A stretch of DNA of 64,000 bases from Streptomyces lanatus (GCF_014655715.1 NZ_BNBM01000017.1:1-64000), one strand, 5' to 3'; counted from the first letter of the stretch, positions 8,620 to 18,019 are shown. Program-made: numbers and translations. Notes: a model not told the origin generated them from the letters alone.

Positions 8620-9924
8620 GTGTCCGAAGCAGACAGACCGCACGTCTCACAGGAACCACGCCTACGTACCCGCGACAGGAACCGCCCCCGCGCACGCTTA
8701 CCGATCCACGTCCTCGTCGCCCTTCCCCTCGCCCTGGCCGGGCTGATCTCCCTGCTCGTCACGGGCAACGCGCTGCGGCCGTTCGACCGCATCACCACCA
8801 TCGAGGCCCGGATGGCCTCCAAGTCCGACTACTTCAAAGACCCCGAGGTGCGGCGGCTCCTGCTGCAGCACGGGCTGCGCGTCGACATCCACCGGCTCGG
8901 CTCCCGCGGCATCGCCACCCAGTCCCTCAAGGGCATGGACGCGGTCTTCCCGTCCGGCCAGCCCGCCGCCAAGCAGATCCTCGACCGGCAGGACCACTCG
9001 GTGCGCTCGGTGCGTCCCTTCGTGACGCCGCTGGTGCTCGGCACGTTCCGGGCCTACGCCGAGACACTGGAGAAGATGCGGGTGGCCACCGCGCAGCCCA
9101 CGCCCGGCGGCGGCAAGACGCTCTACTACAACCTCGACATGCACAAGTTCATCGGCCTGCTCGACGGAAAGACCGGCGTCGACCAGGACATGGGTGACCA
9201 GGACGGGGACGAGACGGAGGAACGCGCCGACACCTGGAACGCCATCGGCTTCGACCGCCGCGGCGGACGCAGCAACAGCGGCCGGGTCCTCGTCCGCACC
9301 TCCAGCGTCTGCGAGTCCAACTCCGCCGGCACCTACCTGAGCATCCTCGCCTTCGTGAAGAACGAGGACAGCACGCCCGGCGCGGGCCAGACCGACAAGA
9401 CCAAGGCGATGAAGGAGGCCCGGGAGGTCGCCGGGAAGATCAAACCCCTCATCGACCTCCAGGGCATGTGGGCCGACGAACAGGCCGACAGCTATCTCTC
9501 CGCACTCGGCGAGAGCATTGCGCCCATCTCCCTGATCTACGAGCACCAGTATCTGGCCCACCAGATCGAGTACCGGCAGAAGCACGGCAGCCAGGACACC
9601 GACCGCGTGCTCCTCTACCCCAGCCCGTACGCCCTCACCGAGCCCCAGCTCATCTCCCTCAGCGACAAGGGCGACCGCCTGGTCGACGTCATCGAGAACG
9701 ACCCCCGGCTGCGCCAGCGCGCCATCGAGCTGGGCTTCCGCGTCCGCTTCTCCGGCGAGGACGGCACCAGCGACCAGCTCAACGCCTACCTGGGCGAGCA
9801 CGGCATCCAGGTGCCCACCCCGAACCGCGACGAGACCAAGGTGTACGAACCCGACCTGGACGTCCTGCAAGAGATCATCAACTCCGTCGGCTCCTGCCCA
9901 CCGCCCGTGCTGGACGCCCCATGA
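8620..9924 (+). CDS. Membrane-anchored extracytoplasmic protein, first gene of a vWA operon
   Basis: A 434-residue protein with a basic N-terminus, one membrane segment (residues about 27-48) and a large outside domain beginning RPFDRITTIEARMASKSDYFKDPEV. The domain looks like a periplasmic-binding-protein fold (FSGEDGTSDQLNAYL; regular alpha/beta pattern) but lacks a lipobox. The GTG at 8620 follows GGTCAGGAGAGCC. Its stop overlaps the ATG of the next gene (ATGA). Probably a component of an uncharacterised cell-surface system with the next two genes. Confidence 0.6.
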   Translation: MSEADRPHVSQEPRLRTRDRNRPRARLPIHVLVALPLALAGLISLLVTGNALRPFDRITTIEARMASKSDYFKDPEVRRLLLQHGLRVDIHRLGSRGIATQSLKGMDAVFPSGQPAAKQILDRQDHSVRSVRPFVTPLVLGTFRAYAETLEKMRVATAQPTPGGGKTLYYNLDMHKFIGLLDGKTGVDQDMGDQDGDETEERADTWNAIGFDRRGGRSNSGRVLVRTSSVCESNSAGTYLSILAFVKNEDSTPGAGQTDKTKAMKEAREVAGKIKPLIDLQGMWADEQADSYLSALGESIAPISLIYEHQYLAHQIEYRQKHGSQDTDRVLLYPSPYALTEPQLISLSDKGDRLVDVIENDPRLRQRAIELGFRVRFSGEDGTSDQLNAYLGEHGIQVPTPNRDETKVYEPDLDVLQEIINSVGSCPPPVLDAP

Positions 9925-11480
9925 AGCGATATCTCGGCGCCGCCCTCACTCTGGCCCTCCTCGCCGCCCTCACCTCCTGCACCCAGGGGGACGAGGAGGT
10001 GACCCTGCGCGTCCTCGCCAGCCCCGAACTCGCCGACCTGGAACCGCTGTTGGACGACCTCAAGGACGACACCGGGGTCGAACTGGACATGGACTACCGG
10101 GCGACGGCCGACCTCTCCGGCGCCCGCGGCACGTCGTACGACCTCGCCTGGCCCGCCTCCGACCGCTCCTATCTGCTACGGCTGGAGGAGCGCGGCGAGC
10201 GGGCGGCGCGGCCGGAGTCCACGCCGATCATGCGCTCGCCCGTGGTCGTCGGCCTCACCCCCGAGACCGCCGGCACCCTGCGGGCCTCCTCGCCGGACGG
10301 CCGGCTGTCCTGGGCGGACATCGCGGACGCCGCCGCCGACGGCACCGTACGGTTCGGGATGGCCGATCCGCGCCGCAGCGACACCGGGCGCGCCGCCCTC
10401 GTCGGCGTCGCCACCGCGGCCGCCGGAACCGGCAGCGCACTGCGCGAACAGGACGTCTCCTGCGACCGGTTGCGCGGCTTCCGCTCCGGCCAGACCCTCA
10501 CCGCCGCCAGCTCACGGGACCTCATCGCCGCCTACACCGGCCACCAGGGCGAGGCCGACGCGCTGATCGCCCATGAGTCGGAGCTGCTGTCCCTCAACGC
10601 GAGCGACAAGCTGCGCGAGCCGCTCGTGATCGTCCACCCCGAGGACGGCATGGTGCTGTCCGACTTCCCGCTCCTCCTCCTGGACCCGGACGAGCGGACC
10701 GCGTACCGCAAGGTCGTCGACTGGCTGCTGGGCGGCGACGTACAGCGCCGGCTCATGCAGCACACCTGGCGCCGCCCGGTCGACCCGGACATCACCCCCG
10801 CCGCACCCCTGCGCGCGCCGGTCGGCAACGCCCTGTCCTTCCCCGACCGCCTGTCCATCGTGGAGCGACTCGTCGCCGACTACGGCGATCCCGCGAGCCC
10901 CACCAGCGACCAGGTGGTGTTCCTGCTCGACTTCTCCGGCTCCATGCGCGGCGAGCGGATCGCCGAGCTGCGCGACGCCTTCGCCGACCTCAGCGGCGCC
11001 GACGCCACGTCCACCGGCAAGTTCGCCGGCTTCTACCGGGGCGAGCACCTCACCGTCGTACGGTTCGGCGGACGGGTCCTACAGGAACGTACGGTCACCG
11101 TCCGCGGCGACGGCGACCTCCGGACCCTCGCCAGGACCGTGGCCGCCGACTCCTTCGCCGACTCCACCGCCGTATGGTCGGCCCTCGACCACGGCTACCG
11201 CATCGCCGCGGACGCCGTCCGCGAGGCGCCCGAACGACCCGTTTCCATCGTGCTGATGACGGACGGCGAGAGCAACGCGGGCCTTTCCTACGAGGAGTTC
11301 CTGCGCCGCCGCGAGAAGTTGGGCGCGGATGTGCGCGAGGTGCCGACCTTCCCCGTCCACTTCGGCGAGGCGGACGCCGCGGCACTGGAGAAGGCCGCTC
11401 GCGCGACCGGCGGCCGCATGGTCGACGCCGACAAGTCATCGCTCTCCGACGCTTTCAAGGAGATCCGTGGGTGTCATTGA
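9921..11480 (+). CDS. Substrate-binding and vWA domain lipoprotein
   Basis: A 519-residue exported lipoprotein. The signal peptide ends in lipobox LTSC (Cys20). A substrate-binding domain follows (VTLRVLASPELADLEPLL; DLAWPASDRSYLL). From about residue 330 there is a von Willebrand A domain with an intact metal-ion adhesion site FLLDFSGSMRGER (DxSxS) and VLMTDGES. This two-domain layout recurs in Actinobacteria but its job is unknown; vWA domains usually mediate metal-dependent protein contacts. It is the middle gene of a tightly overlapping three-gene operon. Confidence 0.85.
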   Translation: MKRYLGAALTLALLAALTSCTQGDEEVTLRVLASPELADLEPLLDDLKDDTGVELDMDYRATADLSGARGTSYDLAWPASDRSYLLRLEERGERAARPESTPIMRSPVVVGLTPETAGTLRASSPDGRLSWADIADAAADGTVRFGMADPRRSDTGRAALVGVATAAAGTGSALREQDVSCDRLRGFRSGQTLTAASSRDLIAAYTGHQGEADALIAHESELLSLNASDKLREPLVIVHPEDGMVLSDFPLLLLDPDERTAYRKVVDWLLGGDVQRRLMQHTWRRPVDPDITPAAPLRAPVGNALSFPDRLSIVERLVADYGDPASPTSDQVVFLLDFSGSMRGERIAELRDAFADLSGADATSTGKFAGFYRGEHLTVVRFGGRVLQERTVTVRGDGDLRTLARTVAADSFADSTAVWSALDHGYRIAADAVREAPERPVSIVLMTDGESNAGLSYEEFLRRREKLGADVREVPTFPVHFGEADAAALEKAARATGGRMVDADKSSLSDAFKEIRGCH

Positions 11481-12249
11481 CAGTCAGTGGTGGAGCATGC
11501 GCTGGCCGGCGGTGCTCCTCTGGTGCGCGACGGCGGTCTGCTGCGGCGTCGTGCTCTGGTACGGGGCGGGACGCCTCGTGAAGGCCTGGCGCCGGCGGAA
11601 CAGACCCGGGCACGCGGTCTCCGGCCGGTGCTTCTACCTGGACGAGGAGGAGGTCAAGGACGTCGCCGACCTCCTCCACATACCGAGATCGGACGTGCAG
11701 GTCTCCGAGGAGGTCAATGCCAAGCGCGGCGCGGGCGTGACCGGCACGCTGCCGGGCGCCGGCGCCAAGCTGGAGCAGTCGGCGGGCTCGTCCACCAAGA
11801 CGGAGCGCAAGGATGTCAACACACCGATGAAGACCATCAGCCTGATCATGGACAGGCTGTGGGAACAGGACCGGGTGGTCGACGCCGACCTCGTCAAGGA
11901 GCGCATCGCCCTCACCGCGGCCCTCGCCGACGAACTGCGCGACACCGCCGCCACGGACGGCGTCGCCCTGACGGACGTCAGAGGCGGCACCTACCTCTCC
12001 GTCTCCGGCCTCTTCACCGTCCAGCGCACCGACCGCGACGACTTCGTCCTGCGCGCCCGCTACGGCACCGGCGCGACGGCCGCCCAGGTGAAGATCGTCT
12101 GCGAACAGCCCTGGGTCCGCCGACGATTCCCGGTCGACACCTACTCGGAGGACGAGAAGTTCCCCGCCACCTGTCTGGGCCTGGTGCGCTCATGGAACGA
12201 CCGGACGCAGGAACTGACCCTGGACCCGGTGGCGATCTTCCAATGGTGA
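11467..12249 (+). CDS. Hypothetical membrane-anchored protein, third gene of the vWA operon
   Basis: A 260-residue protein with an N-terminal membrane helix (about residues 14-33, WPAVLLWCATAVCCGVVLWY) and a cytoplasmic-looking remainder with many charged residues. No family recognised. The GTG at 11467 is chosen because it overlaps the vWA gene's end by 14 bases, as in coupled operons; an ATG at 11497 is an alternative. With its two upstream neighbours it likely forms one envelope complex. Confidence 0.6.
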   Translation: MGVIDSQWWSMRWPAVLLWCATAVCCGVVLWYGAGRLVKAWRRRNRPGHAVSGRCFYLDEEEVKDVADLLHIPRSDVQVSEEVNAKRGAGVTGTLPGAGAKLEQSAGSSTKTERKDVNTPMKTISLIMDRLWEQDRVVDADLVKERIALTAALADELRDTAATDGVALTDVRGGTYLSVSGLFTVQRTDRDDFVLRARYGTGATAAQVKIVCEQPWVRRRFPVDTYSEDEKFPATCLGLVRSWNDRTQELTLDPVAIFQW

Positions 12250-12255
12250 GACCTG

Positions 12256-13260
12256 TTACGCGTTGAGCTCGGCCAACACCCTCAGCGACCGCCGGTCCGG
12301 AGCCAACGCCAGCAGATCCGTCACCGGCCCCTTCCGCCACAACTCCAGCCGCTCGGCGATCCGTTCACGCGGCCCGACCAGGGAGATCTCATCGGCGAAG
12401 GCATCCGGCACGGCGAGCACGGCCTCCTCCTTACGACCGCTGAGAAACAGCTCCTGAATCCGCCGGGCTTCCGCCTCGTACCCCATGCGCCCCATGAGAT
12501 CGGCGTGGAAGTTACGGGCGGCGTGCCCCATACCCCCGATGTAGAACCCGAGCATGGCCTTGACGGGGAGCAGCCCTTCGGAGACGTCGTCACAGACGTG
12601 GACCCGGGCGAGGGGCGCGACGAGGAAGCCGGGGGGAAGATCGCTGACTCCGTACACCTCGGGCCTGCTCGGCGACCAGTACAACGGCAGCCAGCCATCG
12701 GCGATCCGGACGGTCTGGGCGACGTTCTTGGGCCCCTCGGCGCCGAGGAGGACGGGCAGGTCGGGGCGGAGGGGATGGGTGATCGACTTGAGGGCCTTGC
12801 CGATGCCGGTGCCGTCGGGGCCGCGGTAGGGGTGGGAGTGGAAGCGCCCGTCGATTTCGACGGGCGCTTCGCGCCTCAGAACCTGCCGTACGACATCCAC
12901 GTACTCCCGTGTCGCGGTGAGCGGCGACTTCGGGAACGGCCGCCCGTACCAGCCCTCCACCACCTGCGGCCCCGACAGCCCGAGCCCGAGCATCATCCGC
13001 CCACCGGAGAGGTGGTCGAGGGTGAGGGCGTGCATGGCGGTCGTCGTGGGCGAACGGGCGGCCATCTGCGCGACGGCGGTCCCGAGCCGGATCCTCGACG
13101 TCTGGGCGGCGATCCAGGTCAGGGGCGTGAAGGCGTCGGACCCCCAGGACTCGGCGGTCCAGACGGAGTCATAGCCGAGCCGCTCGGCCTCCTGGGCGAG
13201 CGGTATGTGATCCGGGGAGGGGCCGCGCCCCCAGTACCCGAGTGCGAGCCCGAGCCGCAT
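12256..13260 (-). CDS. LLM-class F420-dependent oxidoreductase
   Basis: A 334-residue luciferase-like TIM-barrel oxidoreductase. The N-terminal LGLALGYWG, the LTWIAAQTSRIRLGTAV strand, GRMMLGLGLSGPQVVEGWYG and the DGWLPLYW segment are typical of the F420-using branch common in Actinobacteria. It transfers hydride or oxidises a small organic substrate, which cannot be named. Single gene, convergent with the vWA operon (6-base gap). Confidence 0.85.
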   Translation of the reverse strand: MRLGLALGYWGRGPSPDHIPLAQEAERLGYDSVWTAESWGSDAFTPLTWIAAQTSRIRLGTAVAQMAARSPTTTAMHALTLDHLSGGRMMLGLGLSGPQVVEGWYGRPFPKSPLTATREYVDVVRQVLRREAPVEIDGRFHSHPYRGPDGTGIGKALKSITHPLRPDLPVLLGAEGPKNVAQTVRIADGWLPLYWSPSRPEVYGVSDLPPGFLVAPLARVHVCDDVSEGLLPVKAMLGFYIGGMGHAARNFHADLMGRMGYEAEARRIQELFLSGRKEEAVLAVPDAFADEISLVGPRERIAERLELWRKGPVTDLLALAPDRRSLRVLAELNA

Positions 13261-13318
13261 GCGCCTGCCTCCTTCTGACGGTACGTCAGCTGAGTTCCGC
13301 GGCTGCGACTGTACGACA

Positions 13319-13350
13319 ACGGCCCCTCACCGGGAAGGGTGAGGGGCCGT
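13319..13350. terminator. Intrinsic terminator-like hairpin
   Basis: A 13-bp perfect inverted repeat (ACGGCCCCTCACC with its complement) around a short GGGAA-type loop lies downstream of the leftward DUF5336-like gene. There is no strong T-run, as is usual for Streptomyces terminators. Confidence 0.65.
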
Positions 13351-13370
13351 CGTACGGCTTGTGCCACGGC

Positions 13371-14201
13371 TCAGCCGCGCTGAATACCCGAGGTGTCCTG
13401 GAGCACACCACGACGACCGTCCTGCGTCTGCGCGACCAGGGTGGCGCCACGCTGCTCGACGGCCAGGTACCAGGTGCCGGGCGCCAGTTCGGCGATCGGC
13501 GTCGGCGAACCGTCCTCCCCGAACAGCGGCCGCGGCACGGGCACGGCGAACCAGAACGGCGAGAAGTCCCCGGCGGGGGCGGGAGTCGGGGCCGGCGCCT
13601 GCGGCTGCCCACCACCGAAGGGCTGCCCCGGCTGCGGCTGCCCACCGTAGGGCTGGCCGGGCTGCGGCTGCTGGGCGCCCGGGTAGCCGTAACCGCCCTG
13701 CGGCTGCCCGCCGTAGGGCTGCGGGGCCGCAGGGCGGGGGGCCGGGAGGAGGGCACCCTTGAGGGCGGGGACGAGCGGGGTGGCGATGGCGGCGGCCGCC
13801 ATGACCAGGGTGGCGATGAGGGCGAGGATCAGACCGATACCGGCGTCGATCGTGATGGTCGAACCGCCGTCGCCGTTGTCCCCACCGCCCAGCGGGTCGA
13901 AGACGTTGCCGAGCGCGGCCCAGGCGGCGAAGACCGTGAAGGCGGTGCCGAACTGGCCGAGGTCGAGGCCGGCCACCTTGGGAACCTGCGGCAGGCCGTG
14001 GGAGACAACGACGAGCGCGGCCCCGATGATGCCCGCGAGGACGACCCCCATCAGGACGGGGCCGCTCTCCCAGGAGTTGGGGAACTCGGCGCTGTCAGGG
14101 GCCCCATCGATCGAGTAGAGGTCGAGGAACGACGCGATCAACAGCAGTACCGCTGCTCCGATCACCACGCCGTCGCCTCGAGTGAGGGAGCGGATATTCA
14201 C
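13371..14201 (-). CDS. DUF5336-like integral membrane protein with Pro/Gly/Gln-rich linker
   Basis: A 276-residue protein. Four hydrophobic segments occupy roughly residues 14-35, 50-70, 85-105 and 120-145. A low-complexity linker of repeated QPQPGQPYGG-type units follows, then a C-terminal soluble segment (FWFAVPVPRPLFGEDGSPTP). This fits the DUF5336 membrane family of Streptomyces, function unknown. The GTG at 14201 preceded by AAGGACC is favoured over the upstream ATG at 14258, whose extension is Thr/Pro low-complexity. Confidence 0.7.
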   Translation of the reverse strand: MNIRSLTRGDGVVIGAAVLLLIASFLDLYSIDGAPDSAEFPNSWESGPVLMGVVLAGIIGAALVVVSHGLPQVPKVAGLDLGQFGTAFTVFAAWAALGNVFDPLGGGDNGDGGSTITIDAGIGLILALIATLVMAAAAIATPLVPALKGALLPAPRPAAPQPYGGQPQGGYGYPGAQQPQPGQPYGGQPQPGQPFGGGQPQAPAPTPAPAGDFSPFWFAVPVPRPLFGEDGSPTPIAELAPGTWYLAVEQRGATLVAQTQDGRRGVLQDTSGIQRG

Positions 14202-14363
14202 TTCAGGTCCTTCGTCAGTCGTCTTCGTCGGCATCGCTGGAGGCGTCGCTGTCACCATGTCGCCGTAAGGCCCCGGTGTGAAGCGCGGGGGTGGCCCCTC
14301 ATCGTAGGGACGACCCTATCTTCCGACCGGTGAGGCTGTCCGCCGGGATCAGCCCGTGGACCA

Positions 14364-15317
14364 TTACCCCCGCAGGAAACTCACGATTCCCTCAGAGATC
14401 CCTTGCGCCGTCTTCTGCCGCCACGCGCCGCTGGTGAGCAGCGCCGCGTCCTTGCTATCGCGCATGTTGCCGCACTCGATGAACACCTTGGGAACCGTTG
14501 ACAGATTGAGACCGCCGAGGTCCTCACGCGTGACGAGACCGGTGCCGTCGCCGACGTAGTTGGAGGGCGCGCTGCCCGTGACGCGGACGAAGGAGCCGGC
14601 GACGCGCTCGCCGAGATCGCGGGAGGGGGTGACGATGGGGCCGGTGTTCGCGGCGCCCTCGTCGACCTTGCCGGGGAGGATGACGTGGAAGCCGCGTTGG
14701 CCGGCGCCCGCGCCGTCGGCGTGGATGGAGACGACGGCGTCGGCGTGCGCCTTGTTGCCGATCTCGGCCCGTTCGTCGACGCAGGGCCCCCATGAACGGT
14801 CGCCGTCCTGGGTGAACTTGACCGTGGCGCCCTGCTTCTCCAGCAGGGTGCGCATGCGGTGGGCGACGTCGAGGGTGAACTTGGCCTCGGTGTAGCCGTC
14901 GTTGGTGGACGTGCCCGTGGTGTCGCACTCCTTCCAGTTCGTGCCGATGTTCACCTTGCGGTTGATCTCGGCCGTGTGCTGGAAGTTGTTCGGGTTGTGG
15001 CCCGGGTCGATGACGACGACCTTGCCCTTGAGGGAGCCGGACGTGGAGTCCGCGGTGGGCGTGGGCGGGTCCACGTCGGCCGGGTCCTTGGGGGAGTCGT
15101 CCGTGGTGGAGCCGTCCGTGGGGGTGGTGAGGGCGCCCGACGCCGACGACGCCCCCGTCGGCTGCTTGGGGCTCTCGCCCGAGCCGCCCACCGCCTCGTA
15201 CACCACCCATCCGAGCAGTGCCCCCGGCACGAGCGCGGCGGCGGCGACGGTGAGGGCGCGGGGGCGGCGGCCTCGGCGGGGCTGGTGAGGATCGAAGTCC
15301 GGACCTACGTACGACAC
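14364..15317 (-). CDS. N-acetylmuramoyl-L-alanine amidase (Amidase_3)
   Basis: A 317-residue exported cell-wall hydrolase that cleaves between MurNAc and L-Ala of peptidoglycan. An N-terminal membrane anchor (ALTVAAAALVPGALLGWVVY) and a Ser/Thr/Pro-rich linker precede the zinc amidase domain with VVIDPGHNP, the Glu in YTEAKFTLDVA, VSIHADGAG and the final IECGNMRDSKDAALL. The GTG at 15317 with an AAGG leader is preferred to the ATG at 15362. Monocistronic. Confidence 0.88.
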   Translation of the reverse strand: MSYVGPDFDPHQPRRGRRPRALTVAAAALVPGALLGWVVYEAVGGSGESPKQPTGASSASGALTTPTDGSTTDDSPKDPADVDPPTPTADSTSGSLKGKVVVIDPGHNPNNFQHTAEINRKVNIGTNWKECDTTGTSTNDGYTEAKFTLDVAHRMRTLLEKQGATVKFTQDGDRSWGPCVDERAEIGNKAHADAVVSIHADGAGAGQRGFHVILPGKVDEGAANTGPIVTPSRDLGERVAGSFVRVTGSAPSNYVGDGTGLVTREDLGGLNLSTVPKVFIECGNMRDSKDAALLTSGAWRQKTAQGISEGIVSFLRG

Positions 15318-15381
15318 GCCTGACACCTTACGGGCCGACCGCGGCCGACGCGGGAAGGCCACGGCGGAGCCACACCGGAGT

Positions 15382-16032
15382 TCAGCTGCCTGTCCCCGTC
15401 CGCTTCAGCACCCGCAGCGAGCCGGTCACCGACGCCTCGGTGAACGCCCCGGACGCGAGGGCCCGCAGGTACACGCGGTACGGGGCCTGGCCGGTGAATT
15501 CGTCCTCGGGGTCCGGGAACACGTCGTGGATGACCAGGAGGCCGTCATCGGCGACGTGCGGGGCCCAGCCCTCGTAGTCGGCGGTCGCGTGCTCGTCGGT
15601 GTGGCCGCCGTCGATGAAGACCAGGCCGAGGGGGGTGCCCCAGACCTTCGCGACCTGCGGGGAACGGCCGACCAGGGCGATCACATGGTCCTCCAGGCCC
15701 GCCTTGTGCAGCGTCCGGCGGAAGGTCGGGAGGGTGTCCATCAGGCCGAGCTCGGGGTCGACCGTCTCCGGGTCGTGGTACTCCCAGCCCGGCTGCTGCT
15801 CCTCGCTGCCCCTGTGGTGGTCGACCGTGAGGGCCGTCACGCCGGACGCGCGGGCGGCGTCGGCGAGCAGGATCGTGGAGCGGCCGCAGTACGTGCCGAC
15901 CTCCAGGAGGGGCAGGCCGAGCCGCCCGGCCTCGACCGCCGCCGCGTACAGGGCCAGACCCTCGTCCACCGGCATGAAGCCCTTCGCGGCCTCGAACGCG
16001 GCCAGGATCTCGGGCTTGGGGGCGGGGGTCAT
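15382..16032 (-). CDS. Class I SAM methyltransferase (Methyltransf_24 type)
   Basis: A 216-residue methyltransferase. The SAM site is LLEVGTYCGRSTILLADAA, the acidic partner TALTVDHHRGSEEQQPG, and the catalytic-side motif LVFIDGGHTDEHATADYEGW, as in O-methyltransferase-like family 24 proteins. The ATG at 16032 has an AAAGGGACC ribosome-binding site. Its acceptor is unknown. It is separated from the upstream exporter by a terminator, so it is probably transcribed alone. Confidence 0.8.
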   Translation of the reverse strand: MTPAPKPEILAAFEAAKGFMPVDEGLALYAAAVEAGRLGLPLLEVGTYCGRSTILLADAARASGVTALTVDHHRGSEEQQPGWEYHDPETVDPELGLMDTLPTFRRTLHKAGLEDHVIALVGRSPQVAKVWGTPLGLVFIDGGHTDEHATADYEGWAPHVADDGLLVIHDVFPDPEDEFTGQAPYRVYLRALASGAFTEASVTGSLRVLKRTGTGS

Positions 16033-16079
16033 GGGGTCCCTTTCGGTCGTACGGGCGTTTGGGCGCCCATGGTGCACCA

Positions 16080-16109
16080 CACCCCCCGTCATGTGGTCGA
16101 CGGGGGGTG
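16080..16109. terminator. Intrinsic terminator-like hairpin
   Basis: An 11-bp perfect stem (CACCCCCCGTC and its complement) with an 8-base loop lies just after the leftward MFS gene. Confidence 0.7.
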
Positions 16110-16128
16110 CGGGCGGGTGGCCGGTGTG

Positions 16129-17871
16129 TCAGGCGGTGACCGTCTCGGCGGGCAGTGCCAGGTCCACGTCCACCGCTCCGTCGTCGCCCGCATGCGTCGC
16201 CGAAGAGGCCAGCGGCCCGTGGCCGTCGGCGCGGGCGGCCAGGACGTAGGCGCCCTGGGCGGGGACGGCGAGGGCGTAGCTGCCGTCATCCTCGGAGAGC
16301 GTCGCGCCGGCCTGGCGGCCCCGCCGGTCGATCAGGGTGACCTTGGCGCGGGCGACCGGGGTGCCGGTGGCGTCGACGACCCGGCCCCGGAAGCCGCGCA
16401 GGGCCTCCTCGGCGCGCTCCAGGTTGGCGTCCTCCTCGCTGCTGGCGCGCAGCTGCGTGTGGGCGGCGGCCGGGCGCTGCCTGGGGAGGAAGAGGGCCAG
16501 GAGCAGGCCCACGGCGACCGCGGCGGTCGCGATCAGGAAGGAGACGCGGAAGCCGTGCATGGTCGGGATCTCGACGCCGCCGACGTTGTTCGCGGTGTTC
16601 GCCAGGACCATACCGATCACGGCGCTCGACACGGACGTACCGATGGAACGCATCAGCGTGTTGAGGCCGTTCGCCGCGCCCGTCTCCGAGGCCGGGACCG
16701 CGCCGACGATCAGGGCGGGGAGGGAGGAGTAGGCCAGGCCGATGCCGGCGCCCAGGACGACCGCGATGACCAGGCTCTGCCAGGGGGCGCTCATCAGGCC
16801 GAGGCCGGCGCCGTAGCCGATCGCGATGATCAGCATGCCGAGGATGAGGGTGGTCTTGGGGCCGTACTTCGCGGAGAGACGGGCGTAGACGGGGGCCGTG
16901 AACATCATCGTCAGGCCGAGCGGGGCGACCAGCAGGCCCGCCACGACCATCGACTGGCCCAGGCCGTAGCCGGTCTCCTTCGGCAGCTGGAGCAGCTGGG
17001 GGAGGACGAGCGAGACGACGTAGAAGCTGACCCCGACCATGATCGACGCGAGGTTGGTGAAGAGGACGGCGGGGCGGGCGGTGGTGCGCAGGTCGACCAG
17101 GGGGGCCTTGGTGCGCAGCTCGTAGACGCCCCAGACGAGGAGCACGGCCGCCGAGGCGCCGAACATGCCGAGTGTGAGACCCGATGCCCAGCCCCAGTCG
17201 CTGCCCTTGGTGATCGGCAGGAGGAAGAGGACTAGGCCGACGGAGAGGCCGAGCGCGCCGAGGGCGTCGAAGGTGCCTTCCGCGCGGACTTTGGACTCCG
17301 GTACGACGAGGAGGGTGAGGGCGATGGCGAGGATGCCGAGGCCCGCGGCGCCGTAGAAGAGGGCGTGCCAGTTCGCGTTCTGGGCGACCAGGGCCGCGGC
17401 GGGCAGGGCGAGGCCGCCGCCGACGCCGATCGAGGAGCTCATCAGGGCCATCGCCGAGCCGAGCTTCTCGCGGGGCAGCATGTCGCGCATCAGGCCGATG
17501 CCGAGGGGGATCGCGCCCATCGCGAAGCCCTGGAGGGTACGGCCGACGATCATGGGGAGCAGGGTGCTGGTGAGCGCGCTGACCAGGGCGCCGACCACCA
17601 TCACCGCGAGGCTGGCTATCAGCATGCGCCGCTTGCCGTAGAGGTCGCCGAGGCGGCCCATGATCGGGGTCGCGACGGCGCCCGAGAGGAGCGTCGAGGT
17701 CAGGACCCAGGTGGCGTTGCTGGGCTCCGTGCTGAGCAGCTGCGGCAGGTCCTTGATGACCGGGACGAGCAGGGTCTGCATCACCGCGACAACGATGCCC
17801 GCGAAGGCGAGGACCGGGACGAGTGGGCCGGTCGCTCTGCCGGTGGGCTGGTCGTTCGTCGTTTGTGTCAT
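16129..17871 (-). CDS. MFS exporter fused to a carboxypeptidase-regulatory-like domain
   Basis: A 580-residue protein. Residues about 1-485 form a major-facilitator transporter with the motif-A loop GRLGDLYGKRRML, probably 14 helices (drug/proton antiporter DHA2-like). Residues about 495-580 are an extra soluble beta-sandwich domain (FRGRVVDATGTPVARAKVTL; GSYALAVPAQGAYVL) like carboxypeptidase regulatory or transthyretin-like domains. The ATG at 17871 is preferred to 17901. The fused domain is unusual for an exporter and would sit on one face of the membrane. Substrate unknown. Confidence 0.85.
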   Translation of the reverse strand: MTQTTNDQPTGRATGPLVPVLAFAGIVVAVMQTLLVPVIKDLPQLLSTEPSNATWVLTSTLLSGAVATPIMGRLGDLYGKRRMLIASLAVMVVGALVSALTSTLLPMIVGRTLQGFAMGAIPLGIGLMRDMLPREKLGSAMALMSSSIGVGGGLALPAAALVAQNANWHALFYGAAGLGILAIALTLLVVPESKVRAEGTFDALGALGLSVGLVLFLLPITKGSDWGWASGLTLGMFGASAAVLLVWGVYELRTKAPLVDLRTTARPAVLFTNLASIMVGVSFYVVSLVLPQLLQLPKETGYGLGQSMVVAGLLVAPLGLTMMFTAPVYARLSAKYGPKTTLILGMLIIAIGYGAGLGLMSAPWQSLVIAVVLGAGIGLAYSSLPALIVGAVPASETGAANGLNTLMRSIGTSVSSAVIGMVLANTANNVGGVEIPTMHGFRVSFLIATAAVAVGLLLALFLPRQRPAAAHTQLRASSEEDANLERAEEALRGFRGRVVDATGTPVARAKVTLIDRRGRQAGATLSEDDGSYALAVPAQGAYVLAARADGHGPLASSATHAGDDGAVDVDLALPAETVTA

Positions 17872-17953
17872 GTGTAGCTCGAACTCCGTCTGCCTGGGCA
17901 ACTATTCCGATGCTTTGAGACACTAACGAATTCTTGACCTTCTCTTGGGGTTC

Positions 17954-18019
17954 GGGCCTAGGGCGAAGGGGGAGCGGGCCTAGGCGGAAAGAGGAGCGGG
18001 CCTAGGTCGAAATCCTGAT
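17954..18019. repeat. Three 22-bp tandem repeats containing CCTAGG, putative operator array
   Basis: Units start at 17954, 17976 and 17998, each GGGCCTAGG followed by a variable base pair, GAA and an AG-rich tail. The period is exactly 22 bases, two helical turns, and each unit centres on the palindrome CCTAGG. It lies between two divergent MFS exporters and touches the start of the rightward one. Confidence 0.6.
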
